Of a stretch of 64,000 bases of DNA, positions 34,873 through 46,569 are shown one piece after another. The notes under the pieces were generated by a model. It was given only the letters and a program-made list of their open reading frames with translations. It did no database searches and was not told the origin of the DNA. This DNA comes from Megaleporinus macrocephalus (lineage: Eukaryota > Chordata > Actinopteri > Characiformes > Anostomidae): assembly GCA_021613375.1 (NCBI GenBank), contig CM038705.1:10740711-10804710 (forward strand). The letters run 5' to 3'. Positions within the stretch are counted from its first letter, which is position 1. Each line of letters begins with the position of its first letter. Position numbers and translations under genes: made by a program.

Positions 34873-36828
34873 TAGGGCTGCAACTAATGATTATTTCTAT
34901 AATGGATCAATCTATTGAGTATTGTTCGATTAATTGACTAATCGAGATGTTAAACTGTATGGAGTTGTCTTGATTTGCACGACTTTTATGGTGCTGTGAA
35001 GTAGTAGCCACCTTGCCCCCTTATTGTTCTTATATTACATTACAATCTGTTTGATTTTATGGTGCAGTGCACAGCAGCCATGAAATAGTAGCTGCATCGC
35101 CCCCTTATGGTTCCTACATTATATTGCAATCGGTTTGAAATTATGGTCCAATGAAGTAGTAGCCACATCGCCCCCTTATGGTTCCTACATTATGCTGCAA
35201 TCTTGATTTTATAGTGTAGTGCTCAGCAGCCATGATATAGTAGCTGCATCGCCCCCTTATGATTCCTATATTATATTGCAATCTTTTGGAATTTATGGTC
35301 CAATGAAGTAGTAGCCACATCGCTTCCTTATGGTTCTTTTATTATATTGCAATCTGTCTGATTTTATGGTCCAATGAAGTAGTAGCCACATCGCCCCCTT
35401 ATGGTTCCTACATTATATTGCAATCGGTTTGAAATTATGGTCCAATGAAGTAGTAGCCACATCGCCCCCTTATGGTTCCTGCATTATGCTGCAATCTTGA
35501 TTTTATGGTGTAATGCTCAGCAGCCATGAAATAGTAGCGGCAACACCCACTGTGGTTCCTTCAGTGCATTGCAATTTGTGTGATTTTATGGTCCAATGAA
35601 GTAGTAGCCGTATCGCCCCCTTATGGTTCCTACGTTATATTGCAATCTGTTTGATTTTATCGTCCAATGAAGTAGTAGCCGCATCGCCCCCTTATGGTTC
35701 CTACGTTATATTGCAATCTGTTTGATTTTATCGTCCAATAAAGTAGTAGCCGTATCGCCCCCTTATGGTATCTACATTATGTTGCAATCTTTATTTTATG
35801 GTGTAGTGCTCAGCAGCCATGAAATAGTAGCTGCATCCCCCCCTTTTGGTTCCTACATTATATTGCAATCTGTGTGTTTTTATGGTCCAATGAAGTAGTA
35901 GCCGCATCGCCCCCTTATGGTTCCTACATTATATTGCAATCTGTCTGATTTTATGGTCTAAAGAAGTATTAACCACATCGCCCCCTTATGGTTCCTACAT
36001 TATATAGCAATCTGTCTGATTTTATGGTCTAATAAAGTAGTAGCCACATAGCCCCCTTATGGTTCCTACATTCCATCCCAATCTGTTTGATTATATGCTG
36101 CAATAATTTGTAGCCACAGTAGCCCTGTGGCTGCTGCAATGTATTGCAGTCTGCCATATTGACCACTCATATTTTTTGAATATAATAGCTTTATATAGCA
36201 CTTTTGTTTTTAAAAAATAAATGATAAGGCAGGCCTTCATAGACTTTTACAGGCTTCAAGAACTTCTAAAATATCCTCAGTGACATTTATGTTTGTATTT
36301 CGTATTTTAACCATGGTTTTAACTATGTTGGTTACTGCATTTCAGAGTTTATGCCACAGGCAATAACAACGCTCTGATGGAACAGGCTCTGGCCAAATCT
36401 ATTTTTTCTCACCTGTGTGCAAGTAAAAACTCTATGGAGATCCAGTCCACATGTCCACTTTCTATAGCGTTCTACCTATATTTAAAACAATATGTTGATC
36501 ACTCCTGTGCTGTACTAATGATTTCCCCAAAACGCTTTCAAGAGTTAAATCCCCCTTGGAAACAGTTCCATTAGAAAAGAAAAGGAGGAAAAAAGAGATG
36601 AATACTTTGGCTGGAATTAATTAGGAGTTGAAGGCAAGGCTGCTTATGCTTCACTCATTTATCTTCAGTGGCCGTGTGGAAGGTTGGTGCAATTTACTGC
36701 AGGAGGTGATAGGAATGCCAGGCACTAAATAGAAACCCCTTTACAAATACTTAAACAGATCCACATTCCATCATTAATTTGAATTCATTATTGACTAATA
36801 ACCTTTATTGGATATCGGTGCAGCCCTA
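34873..36828. mobile_element. hAT-like non-autonomous element, 1956 bp
   Basis: Left end TAGGGCTGCAACTAATGA and inverted right end TAGGGCTGCACCGATATC. It is flanked by AACATGAA (34865-34872) and TCCATGAA (36829-36836), an imperfect 8-bp target duplication as used by hAT elements. Inside lie the 'gattaattgactaatcgag' type subterminal sequence, an internal 71-bp minisatellite and no transposase. Confidence 0.75.
34975..36140 (+). repeat. Internal minisatellite of the hAT-like element, about 71-bp unit
   Basis: GTAGTAGCCACATCGCCCCC, TTATGGTTCCTACATTATAT, TGCAATCTG and ATTTTATGGTCCAATGAA recur. CCCCTTATGG lies at 35101, 35172, 35253, 35324 and 35395, so the period is 71 with an 81-bp variant that contains 'gctcagcagccatgaaa'. 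About 16 units. Confidence 0.9.
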
Positions 36829-36904
36829 TCCATGAAGCTCTGCTGTTAACGCTGTATATAAAGACTTTTTCTACATGGTGCTTAAACTGCCAAACACCCT
36901 TCCC

Positions 36905-37695
36905 ATTTGAAAGCATCAGCAACCTTGATACTAGGTGGCCTGTGTTTAGAATGTATGTGGAACCTGTGCAGATCGTAACAAACCCTTGGGCTGCTTTTTC
37001 TGAAGTAGTCCGTGAGTACATTAGATAATCCTTTCCTCAATGTGTCTGTAAATACATGGTAATCCTGCAGGTTTACCAGAGCCTTAAAATTGGGTTATGC
37101 TTAACATTGAGCCTTTTATTATTCTTTCTATTCTTCCTACATTGTATCGCAATCTGTAAGAACGACCACAGGTTTAGAGCTGTGAATTGGGAAAACTGAA
37201 GCAAGGAAAGCTATTCAAGTAGATCCCAAACATAAAACCATGAAGATTTAAGATATGCCAAAAATTAGTGTACCTACCCAAACAGGCCTACGTTACCACC
37301 CTTTGGCCTAAAAGTTCATATGGTTGTACCCATCTCTTAATGAGATATGACCACCCAAAACTACTACAACCTCGATGACAGATGGCCTATGTTTGTAATA
37401 TTTCCCAAAACACTGTGCCCAGGTGTTCTCACTTAAGAGATCTGGCCCTGTGAGACTACCTTAACCTTGGTACTCTAAGGCCCCTGTTTATAATGGATGT
37501 GGAACCGGTGCAGATGTCTCACAGCTGGACTGTGTCTGAAGTAGTTGGCAGTTGGACTGTTTAATTCCATGAGCGTAGGGAGTGCATTAGGTAATCCTAT
37601 TTCTGCCGTGTTTGTAAATACATGGTAATCCTGCAGGTTTACTAGAGCGCCTAAAATTGGGCACCGCTTAAAATTGAGCCTGTGCAGTGTGGCTC
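36905..37695 (+). repeat. Direct duplication of about 230 bp
   Basis: The segment with GGAACC(T/G)GTGCAGAT, then TGAAGTAGT and AATACATGGTAATCCTGCAG followed by GTTTAC(C/T)AGAG occurs at about 36910-37120 and 37455-37690. It begins about 70 bp outside the hAT-like element. Confidence 0.7.
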
Positions 37696-38124
37696 CGCAT
37701 CGCCTGTGCGGGGAACCCAACCGCGCCGCCGCTGTTCCGCACTAGCAGCTTGAATTTTAATGCTTAGTGTTAATCTTCAGAACCGATCTAAGCATCGTCT
37801 CGACTCGGCTGCTAACCTGCCAGTCAACAAGTAATAGAGCTGTCAGCCAATCAGAATGAAGGAGTGATCTTGCGTGAAGTAAATAACACACGTTGCATAC
37901 TAAAACACACACACACACACTCACTCACACACACACACAGGGTCTGATGGTCCAGCTCGAGCTGAATGGCAAAGCTTTCATGGTGAATGTCCATATTCCA
38001 CTGTTTTTAATGCGTGAAGGCCTTAGCATCCCGCTAGCAGTGCGTGCGCACACGCAAGCAGCACGGTAGCACCAATGATGAAACCTTGGTGTTTGTTTGA
38101 CGTCCAGTCACAACAGCGTCCATC
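37696..38124. other. CpG-containing spacer with (CA)n beyond efna3
   Basis: A short CpG cluster (CCAACCGCGCCGCCGCTG near 37719) is followed by a (CA)n run at 37905-37940. No gene recognised; parts could belong to a long efna3 3' UTR. Confidence 0.35.
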
Positions 38125-38295
38125 TAAATGCTCTCTTTCACATCCTTTTCCTTTTTTATTTTTTTATTTTCACGTTTGTCCTGTTTTAAGTTCCTCCTCA
38201 GTCCTCATTGGCCCACCCGCCGGCCTCGCCCTCCCCCAGCTGTCCGCTACATTCCCCTAGGCCTCGTTGGCATGACAGTGTCCCGGAGGCAGGTG
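38125..38295 (-). promoter_or_regulatory. efna3: Candidate efna3 3' UTR and poly(A) signals
   Basis: Downstream of the efna3 stop on the minus strand there are two AATAAA hexamers (38160-38155 and 38168-38163), about 130 nt after the stop, in an A-rich tract. This would give an unusually short 3' UTR. Longer alternative UTRs running to lower coordinates are possible, since other AATAAA matches exist in this AT-rich DNA. Confidence 0.35.
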
Positions 38296-38417
38296 CTAGG
38301 AGACGAAGAGTGCGATGAGGAAGAGCGTCGCCACGGTGAGGAGGAGGCGGTCCCGGGACGGGCTGCTCCCACTGATGCTCTTCTCCAGCTTAGGGACCTC
38401 TGGGTTATCGTAGTCGT
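38296..38417 (-). CDS. efna3: Ephrin-A3, last coding exon (C-terminal GPI-anchor signal)
   Basis: Ephrin-A3 is a GPI-anchored cell-surface ligand of EphA receptors used in contact-dependent guidance. This exon starts after a good acceptor (pyrimidine-rich tract ending CTGTAG, AG at 38419-38418) and reads DYDNPEVPKLEKSISG, then SSPSRD, then a hydrophobic tail LLLTVATLFLIALFVS, ending with TAG at 38298-38296. The stretch VPKLEKSISG followed by S-P-(K/R)-(R/D) and a hydrophobic end is, from knowledge of the family, the signature C-terminus of ephrin-A3 rather than A1, A2 or A5. The Ser/Gly run before the charged residues is the likely GPI attachment site. The first two bases complete a GAC codon split across the intron (phase 1). 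Upstream in-frame codons (to 38478) lie in the intron and are not coding. Whether this is efna3a or efna3b cannot be decided here. Confidence 0.93.
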
Positions 38418-38479
38418 CTACAGAGAAAGAGACAGAGGAGTTAGAGCCCTGAGGGCACCTCAGTTCCCACTGTTCCATC

Positions 38480-39523
38480 AGTTTAATTAAGAAAATGCAA
38501 CAGAATTAAATATAAAACAAAAGTATGACATGGTTTCAGTATGTGAGCCAAAGCAACTTCTCAGTGTTCAAACATTTGGTAGGAAGCTATAGATGTGTCC
38601 AGAATGCTGACCAGAGTTGTAGATGGATCCAACATGACTGAGAAAGCTCTAGAATGTCAAGGATGTTCTAATAAAATAAAAACACCTAAAAGGTTTTGGT
38701 AAATTGCATATATCTACAATTTGGAGCTAATAAAATTAATATTAAGAATGATATTCCAAATAAATACTATGAAAAATGCATATTCCTAAAAAGTTATAAA
38801 CTTAATTAATATATACATATTTAGAACAAAATTAAAAGAAAATTAATGACCCAAAAGAAGCAGTAAATTGAAATTATCTGGCTCAAATGAAAGTGTAAAA
38901 AAATATATATTTTGAATGACGTTATAATAAAGTAGTAGTAAAATAATCAGAATGAAGAGTGACTAACAATTTAATGACTGTAATAAATGAAGGAGATTTT
39001 AGAATAATTAAACTCTTCAGAAGTCTGGTTCCTATCACTCCCCACTGTGAACAATTGACCCAGAAGAGTGGTTCTCTAAAAAACACTATTCACATCTACT
39101 TTGACTTTGGATTTAACAATAAGGAAACTTGGAAAGATCAGTGAGCAGAATCCCATGCAGTCAGTCCCACTGTAAATGAACCACATACGCACCACCATGG
39201 GCATGATTGTATCCAGTGTTGACTATTTTGCAGTGTTGCCAATCGTTCTGTTCCAGAGAAAAGGAGGACCTTTGGTGTTTTGGCTAGTTTACATGTTTGA
39301 TTTTTCTCCTCTTTTTTGAAACCTGTCTATATTTTCATGTTTTATGTTGTACATTTTTTGTTGAATTGATGTTTAATTTATTCGGTTGCTTGGTATCGTG
39401 TGATGGTGAAATAAAGATTTCCATTAAAATAAAAAAAAAGGGAAAAAAAGAATGAAGAGGCAGACAACTTAAAAAATATTGTCAGTACAAATTAAGTATA
39501 TTAAAGTATATAAATTAAGTAAA

Positions 39524-39525
<2 letters not shown>
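38480..39525. other. AT-rich intronic DNA
   Basis: No recognised element apart from A/T-rich stretches. Confidence 0.4.
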
Positions 39526-39526
<1 letters not shown>

Positions 39527-39574
<48 letters not shown>

Positions 39575-39575
39575 T
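39527..39575. repeat. (TA)n-(CA)n compound microsatellite
   Basis: About 17 TA units followed by about 7 CA units. Confidence 0.9.
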
Positions 39576-39607
39576 ACAGAATAGTAATAATTTATTTTAC
39601 TAATTTA

Positions 39608-39825
39608 GGTGGCACAGTGGTGTAGTAGTTAGCACTGTTGCCTCACACCAAGATGGTCCGGGCTGTTCTTTGTGGATTTCCCCGTGCTTGAGTGGGTTTT
39701 CTCCGGGTACTCCACTTTCCTCCCACATTTCAAACACATGCATATTAGGTTGTGTGCGTGCGTTTATTGCCCATGCAATGGCTTGGCAACCTGTCTATGG
39801 TTTACCCGCTGGGATGGGCTCCAAA
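39608..39825 (+). mobile_element. V-SINE-type tRNA-derived SINE
   Basis: The head GTGGCACAGTGGTGTAG, TTAGCACTGTTGCCTCACAC is a degraded tRNA-like A-box/B-box region. It is followed by the conserved central part (CCCCGTGCTTGAGTGGG, TTTTCTCCGGGTACTCCAC, TTTCCTCCCACA) and a tail ending GGGATGGGCTCCA. This order is typical of fish V-SINE family members. Confidence 0.88.
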
Positions 39826-39904
39826 TGTATAGTAGTAACTGAATATTACACCTTAAAAATCATAACTCAAAAACTCCAAAGGATATAGACACTCCAGTAG
39901 CAGA

Positions 39905-40082
39905 TCCTGAAGAGCATCAGGGATCCCAATCCTGGTCATCTACCAACCTGCTGGGTTAAGCTCCAACACACCTGATCCAAGAAATGAAGGCCTACAGAAG
40001 CGTGTGAGTATTAGTCTCAGGTGTGTTGGATCTGAACTCTCCAGAGTGACAGATATCCAGGACCAGGTTTGAGCACCCCTCA
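39905..40082. mobile_element. Short TIR element, 'atcctggtc' type
   Basis: The left part CAATCCTGGTCATCTACCA and right part ATATCCAGGACCAGGTTTGA form inverted ends. The interior (CTCCAACACACCTGATCC ... AGGTGTGTTGGATCTGA) is itself partly palindromic. A familiar non-autonomous fish repeat; no coding. Confidence 0.65.
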
Positions 40083-40709
40083 TTTCAGTGTTCATCCAGG
40101 GTTAACCAGTTCTAGCTTGAGTGACTGGTCACGTAGTCTAGACAGAACGTCTGTGAGCGGGCCTAGAGGCAGCACCAAAATCAGAAGCTGTGAGTCAACT
40201 GCGAGTCAGCTGTCTAACTGAGCATGTGCAAGTGTGCGCTCACACTAGAGCACAAGACAGGTGACTGTTCATGATCGAGTCAAGACGTGAAGTAATCAGG
40301 GCAAATTTCTTGATATTTTTACTCAGCGTTGGCCAATATTCCCCTCATTCCAAACTTCCAGCATGCTAGACATTTACTCCCAGGTGTTGTAGCTCTATAG
40401 AAGCAGGTACGTCCCCACACTCTGAAAACTCTGGAAAGTTAAGATGAAATAGTCAGTAATAAGAGTAATCTGGACATTTGATGTCTGCATTATAAAATAA
40501 AACAATTGACGATCTGTTTTTATTTGAGAAAAGTAATATCCAATGTGTAGTTAGAAGTGATAGTAGATGTTAAATGAATGTGTTGAAATGTCACTGTTCA
40601 ATTTACTGAACATTGGATTTAGACTGATGAATTTTGAAATTTTTGAATGAATATATTGATCACATCAGAAAAACAGATAGCATAGCAGAGAAATGTGGGA
40701 TTTCAGTGG

Positions 40710-40715
40710 GATATC

Positions 40716-40794
<79 letters not shown>

Positions 40795-40801
40795 TGATAT
40801 C
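40710..40801. repeat. (TA)n flanked by 10-bp inverted arms
   Basis: GATATCAAAT at 40710-40719 and its exact inverse ATTTGATATC at 40792-40801 flank about 35 AT units, giving a 92-bp near-perfect palindrome. Confidence 0.95.
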
Positions 40802-40809
40802 TTGTTTAT

Positions 40810-41400
40810 ATACATGTTTTCTTATGTTTGTTATAATAAATATGCTACTTTCTCAAAAAAATCATAAACTAAGTGCAACTGTACAATGGACACTGAATTT
40901 AATATGTTTGTTAAAACCTAAAGCATTCACATTACTGAGTCCAGAAGGGACTATTCCAACAAGAAGCCACTGAACAAATAATGATTTAGGAGTTTGGAAT
41001 ATGCAGACCTCAGTAACATTAAGATTAATAACTGATCATTACATTGATTTATTGGTCTACTCAACAACACTGAGAATAATAACCGATCTTTACGTTGATT
41101 TATCAGTCTACTCAGACTTTAGACTCTTTTGGCGGCGTTGGACTATTGTTGGCCTATTTAATGGATGTCAACTTCAGGTTTGGTGTTCAGAATATACAGA
41201 GATCGTTACATTGATTTATAAGTCTAGTGTTTGTTTTGGTGGTGTAACGTTGTACATTGTTAGCAAGGACCAATACCCTAGAAAAGACAAGTCAAAGCAC
41301 ATGTCTTGTGATTGTTGAGGGAGCAATGAATTCAAAGGTTTATCCAAACATTTTACACAAGACTGCAAAGGCAGACAGTCCATGACCTGAAGCTGAAGAG
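40810..41400. other. Intronic DNA with short internal repeats
   Basis: TTACATTGATTTAT-like segments recur at about 41039, 41091 and 41207. Nothing gene-like until the Tc1 relic. Confidence 0.4.
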
Positions 41401-41403
41401 ATG

Positions 41404-41503
41404 TTGCAACAAGACAATGACCCAAAGCACACAAGAGTAGCTTTGTAAGTTTGTGTTTTGGAATGGCCAAATCTTGACCTCAACTCTATTAAGATGCTGT
41501 GGT
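41404..41503 (+). pseudogene. Tc1-like transposase catalytic-region relic
   Basis: The frame reads LQQDNDPKHTRVAL, a stop, VCVLEWPNLDLNSIKMLWY. The QQDNDPKHT block (second catalytic Asp of the DD34E triad) and the LEWPxxxxDLNxIxxLW block are diagnostic of Tc1-like transposases. It contains an in-frame stop and has a short deletion before the final block. Not active. Confidence 0.85.
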
Positions 41504-42646
41504 ACATATTTTATTCAGGATTAGGATAAACGGTAGAACTCTGAAAGTTCTGATTGCTTGTCTGTTGGCAGCACTGAAGTTGTATTGCCAACAACACATT
41601 TGGTTTAATAGAGTTAACCAAAAAGAATAACAATTGTTCTTTTTTGGGGTAATGCACTTTTTAATGGTAATCTGATGAAAGCACCTGAATGGATATGTGT
41701 AAACATCTCGAGTCTGGATAGCACCAGCTTGCACTGTGGGTATGAGCACACTATGTTGTGGGTGGTACCACAACATGAGGACATTCTGTTTTTATCACCT
41801 CACAAGGGTTTCCATCTTGCACAACCAGTTTTGTGTTGATTTTTTTGTCTTTGGATAGATCTGTACTCACTGTCACACTGGTCAGAGCACATACCACAGT
41901 GTAAAAACAACAGCAACATATTAGCAGCGGAGAACTGTAATTGTTTACAGCACTTGTACAGTAATGTGTGAACTGTACACAATAAGATTACAACAGCAGT
42001 ACATTATCATGATCAACAAAAACCTAGGGAGCATATTGGGGGACGACGACACATAAAACATTTTTAAAAATGTGTCTATAGCATGTTTGACTACAACAAA
42101 CTAACAATAAGATAAATGTTCAGAAGTTTGTTCTCCAAAGAGGATGTGTTAACTTATTTTTCTCTTTTCAACTTCACCATTGTACCTACAAGCGTGTGAC
42201 CGTTAATCTTGCTTGGTGCTTTCAAAGGTAGCCTGTCAGACACCTGATGAATCAAAGTCAGTACACATAGACAGGCAATCAGCATACATGCTGCCAATAT
42301 CCTGAGAGTTGGGGCTGGGGGTCAATCCCAAAAAGACACGGGTCTTTGATTCCAGGCATTCGGGAACTGAGAGTGAACTCCAAAGCTTTGGTTCTGCACC
42401 ATGATGTTCAGGTTTGCCCACACCCACTTGCAGACGGAGTGTGAGATATTCTGCTGTGACTGTCTACACATACATTAACAGTCCAGCTATATTTGATTTC
42501 AGATGAAGTGAAAAACACTGTAAAATGGAGCACTTGTAGCGACTAACTGGCTCACAAACTATATGGGCACAGCCAAAACATCTGCAGGAGTTACCAGAGG
42601 AGAATCAGGTACATCTTAGCCCTCTGTCGGTACAGTTCTTCTCTAT

Positions 42647-42825
42647 GGGTGCATCCCAAATCGCCTACTTCTATACTACTTAGTAGGTGAAATCAGTAGG
42701 CGAGCATGGCTAGTGTGTCCGAAAATTCAGTGTTCATCAAGAAGTACGTGAACGTTACCCAGATGGCCTCCTGAATGAAGTTTGTATATAGTATAGTACA
42801 CTATGCTATCCCATAATTCAGCATG
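42647..42825. mobile_element. Small MITE-like repeat
   Basis: It starts GGGTGCATCCCAAATCGCC and holds ACTACTTAGTAGG and ATAGTATAGTACACTAT, resembling common fish MITEs made of short inverted TA-rich words. The right end is not defined. Confidence 0.4.
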
Positions 42826-43314
42826 TTCGGAAGTGGTGGAGTTTAAACAAGTAATTAAATCAAGTCCACCAAACTATTTCAGTTGCCAGAAATTTATTTA
42901 AATCTTTACTACTTAACAGTTCTGGGGTGCGTTTCCCAAAACGTTTGTAACACTTAGTACTTTGTGACTTCATACTTAAGAACATTCTTAAAATTATGAA
43001 TGTTTCCCGAATACCTTTGTAACTAACGTAGTACGTAAATGTAATCCAACCCATTCGTAACTCAGTAAGTTCTTCTTAACTTGAAGTTCACGTGCAATTC
43101 TGTGTCAAAAACACAAGAGGGCGCTAATCATCCTTTGAAAAACGCATTGTTCTGTGCATGGACACTACACGTATTTATACAAACATGAATTCATGAAGAT
43201 TTAAAATCACTTTTGAAAACATAATTGCATCACGGAAATGACTTCCAACGTCAACAAATATCATATCCAAGAGCCTGAATTATGTAAACAGTACACTTCT
43301 AGAATAAACAGGTG

Positions 43315-43385
43315 TTCGCTTGTATCGTGGTGGAGTGGGAAGCAAACTGTCCACCACTCTGAAGGTCCTGAGTTCAATACTGCGC
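43315..43385 (+). mobile_element. tRNA-like SINE head fragment
   Basis: GTGGTGGAGTGGGAAGCAAA, then CTGAAGGTCCTGAGTTCAAT resembles the A-box/B-box head of V-SINEs (AGTGGnTAGCAC ... GAAGGTCCTGGGTTC). It does not fold as an intact tRNA, and the body is missing. Confidence 0.5.
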
Positions 43386-43589
43386 ATAAATGTATATTTA
43401 AAATTTTTAATTATTATTATTATTTTTTTAGTTTAGTTCAAAGCTGCGTTTGCGTGGCCGGTATGCCGAGCTAGAAAGGTTAATCATGTGTCTGTTTATA
43501 GGCTCAGCGTGCTCTATACAACAATTGCAAGCAAAATGTTTTCATTTATTTTTTACATCTAGGCCCATTACTATTATATATACATATAT

Positions 43590-44430
43590 ATATATGAATG
43601 ATCTGCTGTTAGTAGTAAATACAGCCAGGCTGCAAATGTATGCTGACGATACCACTTTGTATGCATCAGCTGCGACAGTAAATGGTCTATCTGATATTTA
43701 AAAAGGGAGAATTAAATGTCAATAACAAACTGGATCCAAGATAATCAGCTCATACTAAACATTTTAAAAACAAAAACTGTCATAATTGTCTCTAAATCAT
43801 CACCAGAAGGGGAATTAAAGTAGACATTAAATATTGACAAAGAGCAAATTGAACAAGTAAAAGAAAATGCATAAGGAACTAGAATGGCTAAAGGTCGAAT
43901 ACACATAAGCTTAAATATCCAAGGAGCCTTTATGATCACCTAGAACAAATAAAAGAGAGAGAAACCAATATAACAAGATATTCAACCAAAAATTATTTTA
44001 AATTACTGAGAGCTAAAACTAACCACATGTGTAGAACAGTGATTTACAGAGGTATTGAGGAATGGAATTCCTTACCTGACTCAATGCTCAAAATTAATAA
44101 CAAAATTCAGTTTAAAAAACTACTAAAAAAACACTACATTTCTTATCATAAAACGAAATAAATAAAAGTTAAAAGTAGATTAGGGAAATTTGTTTCAAAG
44201 GGAATAGGTTCTTTTTGTTCTTTTTTTAAAACGTTCTACTCACTTGTTTGTTCTTTCTTTGTATATATTTGAAAGATACATAGAGTATGTTCTTTTTCTT
44301 TTTGTTGTATATGTACAATGTATATGTATGATTTATGTTGATGGACCCCAGGAAGAATAGCTGCTATCTTTATTTGTTGTTCTTTTTTATTATAATTATT
44401 TACATAACGATACATTTGTGGCATAATAAT
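43590..44430 (+). pseudogene. Non-LTR retrotransposon relic (reverse transcriptase 3' half)
   Basis: The plus-strand frame ends MNDLLLVVNTARLQMYADDT, TLYASAATVNGLSDI and a stop. YADD is the catalytic motif of reverse transcriptase. Downstream, in shifted frames, come DNQLILNILKTKT and the C-terminal RGIEEWNSLPDSMLKINNK segment, as in L2/CR1/Rex1-type LINEs, then a 3' UTR with GGACCCCAGGAAGAATAGC. Frameshifts and stops show it is dead. Confidence 0.85.
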
Positions 44431-44939
44431 GAGGAAACCTATGTAAATCAGTGGTTCAGTTCTCGACTGGCAGTGACTATTCAGCGTTGACGCCGGGGGG
44501 GCGAAGTCAACAGAGAACTATTTGAAACTAGTTCATAAGTTCGGAGACTAAGAAGGCTTTCGCAAAATTAGGGTTCTTAAAGTTATGTCGTTCTTAAAGT
44601 TGTTCGTAAATCACTAAGATCAATCGTTATCGGGAAACGCACCCCTGGTTAGTTATGATGGTGTGTTGAAACAACACTTAATCATTTGTGGGTCACCAGA
44701 ACTAAACAAAACGACAATATCATGTAACTCTATATTTTACCTTTGAATAAAGACGGTCTAAACTACTTTCTATAGTGTAATTAAGCACTTATGCATGGTT
44801 GTGGCACCAGTCGGGATCAAGCTCGTGAGCTAATCTTAAGTTTTATATTGTGGTATATCATTAAAAGCGGTCAATGTTCCATCTCTATCCACTACATTTG
44901 AGGCTGGCACTCAACACTGAACAACGTTGAACACTCAAT

Positions 44940-45335
44940 TATGAAGAAAAAACTCCAACTCTGCCCAAACTTTGGGACGAGTGGTGCGCAGGCACTGAGC
45001 CGTGGTCCCAATATGTCAGCCTGCAGTCTTTGGCGTCACATGCGGCGTATTCTCAATGCAGCTGTACTACATCCTACAAGAGAACCGGCGTGTTCTACGC
45101 ACAGCAGCTTCTTCTCCGAAGCTCCATTTTCGGGAATGCCTCAGAGACTTGGCCACCAGCCACATTCTCTAAGTAGCTGTTGTCCGGCAGCTAAGTTTAG
45201 AAGTACGTTTCGTTTCTTCTTTGAAAGGTCTACAGCGCTGACTGCGCTCGGAGCCTTTAACATGGATTTGCATTTTCCCATTACAGGTCCATCCTATAGC
45301 GTGACTTTACCAATGACTTCCAAGCAGGTCTGGTG
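44940..45335 (+). other. CpG-richer block with a 131-codon open frame, unrecognised
   Basis: The frame starts at ATG 44941 and is open to 45336, but its product shows no known domain, signal peptide or membrane segment. The DNA is richer in CpG than the surrounding intron. It could be an old mobile-element piece or a conserved block. Confidence 0.2.
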
Positions 45336-45390
45336 ACTGCTTTTCTTAACCCTTTGATGCACAACCTGGGTCAAAAGTGACCCAACTGAG

Positions 45391-46567
45391 ATCCCATTCA
45401 TTTTCGGTCATACCCAAACCTCAAGGTTTCATTTAACCTACATTCTCCAAACTGCACATGCTCTTTAAAGACAGATCCCCAAGCACTAATCCACGGACAC
45501 ACTGACCCACTGTCTATCTATCATTCATTCATCCCTCGTTTCTCCTATAGGATCCCATTCATTTTCGTCCAAACCCAAACATTACAGTACAGTTCAACCT
45601 ACAGATCACCAAACTGCCCATACTCACTCAGGGTAGCCCCCCCAAGCACTAATCCACACTATACCGACCCACACTCCTCTATTTATTGTTTATGCTCAGC
45701 TATTGAACTAAAAATGCACCTCTCTAGTTTTATTTAGCATCCAAAGCCACAAGCGAACCTTCGTTAAGCGAGTCTTCTGGGTTTGTATATGTGTGTATAT
45801 ATTTTCATGCTTTATACACTACAAGTCAAAAGTTTGGACACACCTTACAGAGTATTTTTTTTTATAACTATAATAATATTTAAATCTTAACGTGTTAAAA
45901 GACGAGGTTAAATATTCAAGCTGGGAGCTTATGTATACAAATATTTCTAAATCAAACATTTTAGATTTAAATGAAAAAATTATGCACAACCCGACCGAGA
46001 TTTTATGTTCTATATCTTTGCAATAAATTATTTTCATCCTTCAAGCTTCTGCGAATCCCTCAGTTTGCTTGTTTTGATCATCAAAAATACATATTTCAGT
46101 TTAATTTTCTTTACTTTTTTAATATAAATCATTGTAATACATAATTTTAATAAAAAACACCAAAACATGGTGTCAAAATGAGCTCTTATGTATTTACAAT
46201 GGAATTTGATAGACATTTGTAAACATTTGCAGTCAGGCACATATTTACAAACACTATTTTGTTCATGAAGTAAAAAATTTGAATTAAAATAATGATTTAA
46301 GGTCTAAAACAAGATTTTAATGAACACTTTTCATTATAATTCATTATAAATAATGAATTAAACCGATTTCAATAGATACCAAAGAGATAATCAGCAAAAT
46401 ATACAGTAACATAGGAAATTACTCATGTTGTATTGTGCATTAGAAGGCTTTTGCTTAGTGCATCAAACGGGTTAAGGACAGTGACTAATGTTTGTTCACA
46501 GGTACACAACAAAGGGTGTGGCTTCATTTGAAGCTGAACAAAATTCAAAGGAAATCTATATATGAAT
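45391..46567 (+). repeat. Intronic duplication, copy 1
   Basis: Shared landmarks with 47501-48557 in the same order: TCATACCCAAACCTCA, CATTCATTCATCCCTCGTT, AAAATGCACCTCTCTAGTTT, the 'cagtcaaa' motif at 45815-45835, CATTTGCAGTCAGGCACATA, AATAGATACCAAAGAGATA, and the end GGTACACAACAAAGGG. The copies are strongly diverged, with indels. Confidence 0.85.
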
Positions 46568-46569
46568 CT

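Larger units (their letters stand above)
42924..44645. mobile_element. Harbinger-like TIR element interrupted by SINE and LINE pieces
   Basis: The ends share GGGGTGCGTTTCCC (left at 42924, inverted at 44645), followed on both sides by related subterminal words such as TTAAGAAC. No clear target duplication. The interior holds a tRNA-like SINE head (about 43315-43385) and a LINE fragment (43590-44430), so it is a nest of insertions. Confidence 0.6.

Noticed and set aside
38128..38490. 120-codon plus-strand frame over the efna3 last exon
   Set aside because: Antisense shadow of the ephrin-A3 C-terminal exon; the minus strand has the recognised protein and proper splice sites.
43315..43385. Functional tRNA gene
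   Set aside because: Only box-like words are present and the stems do not pair; it better fits the head of a V-SINE.
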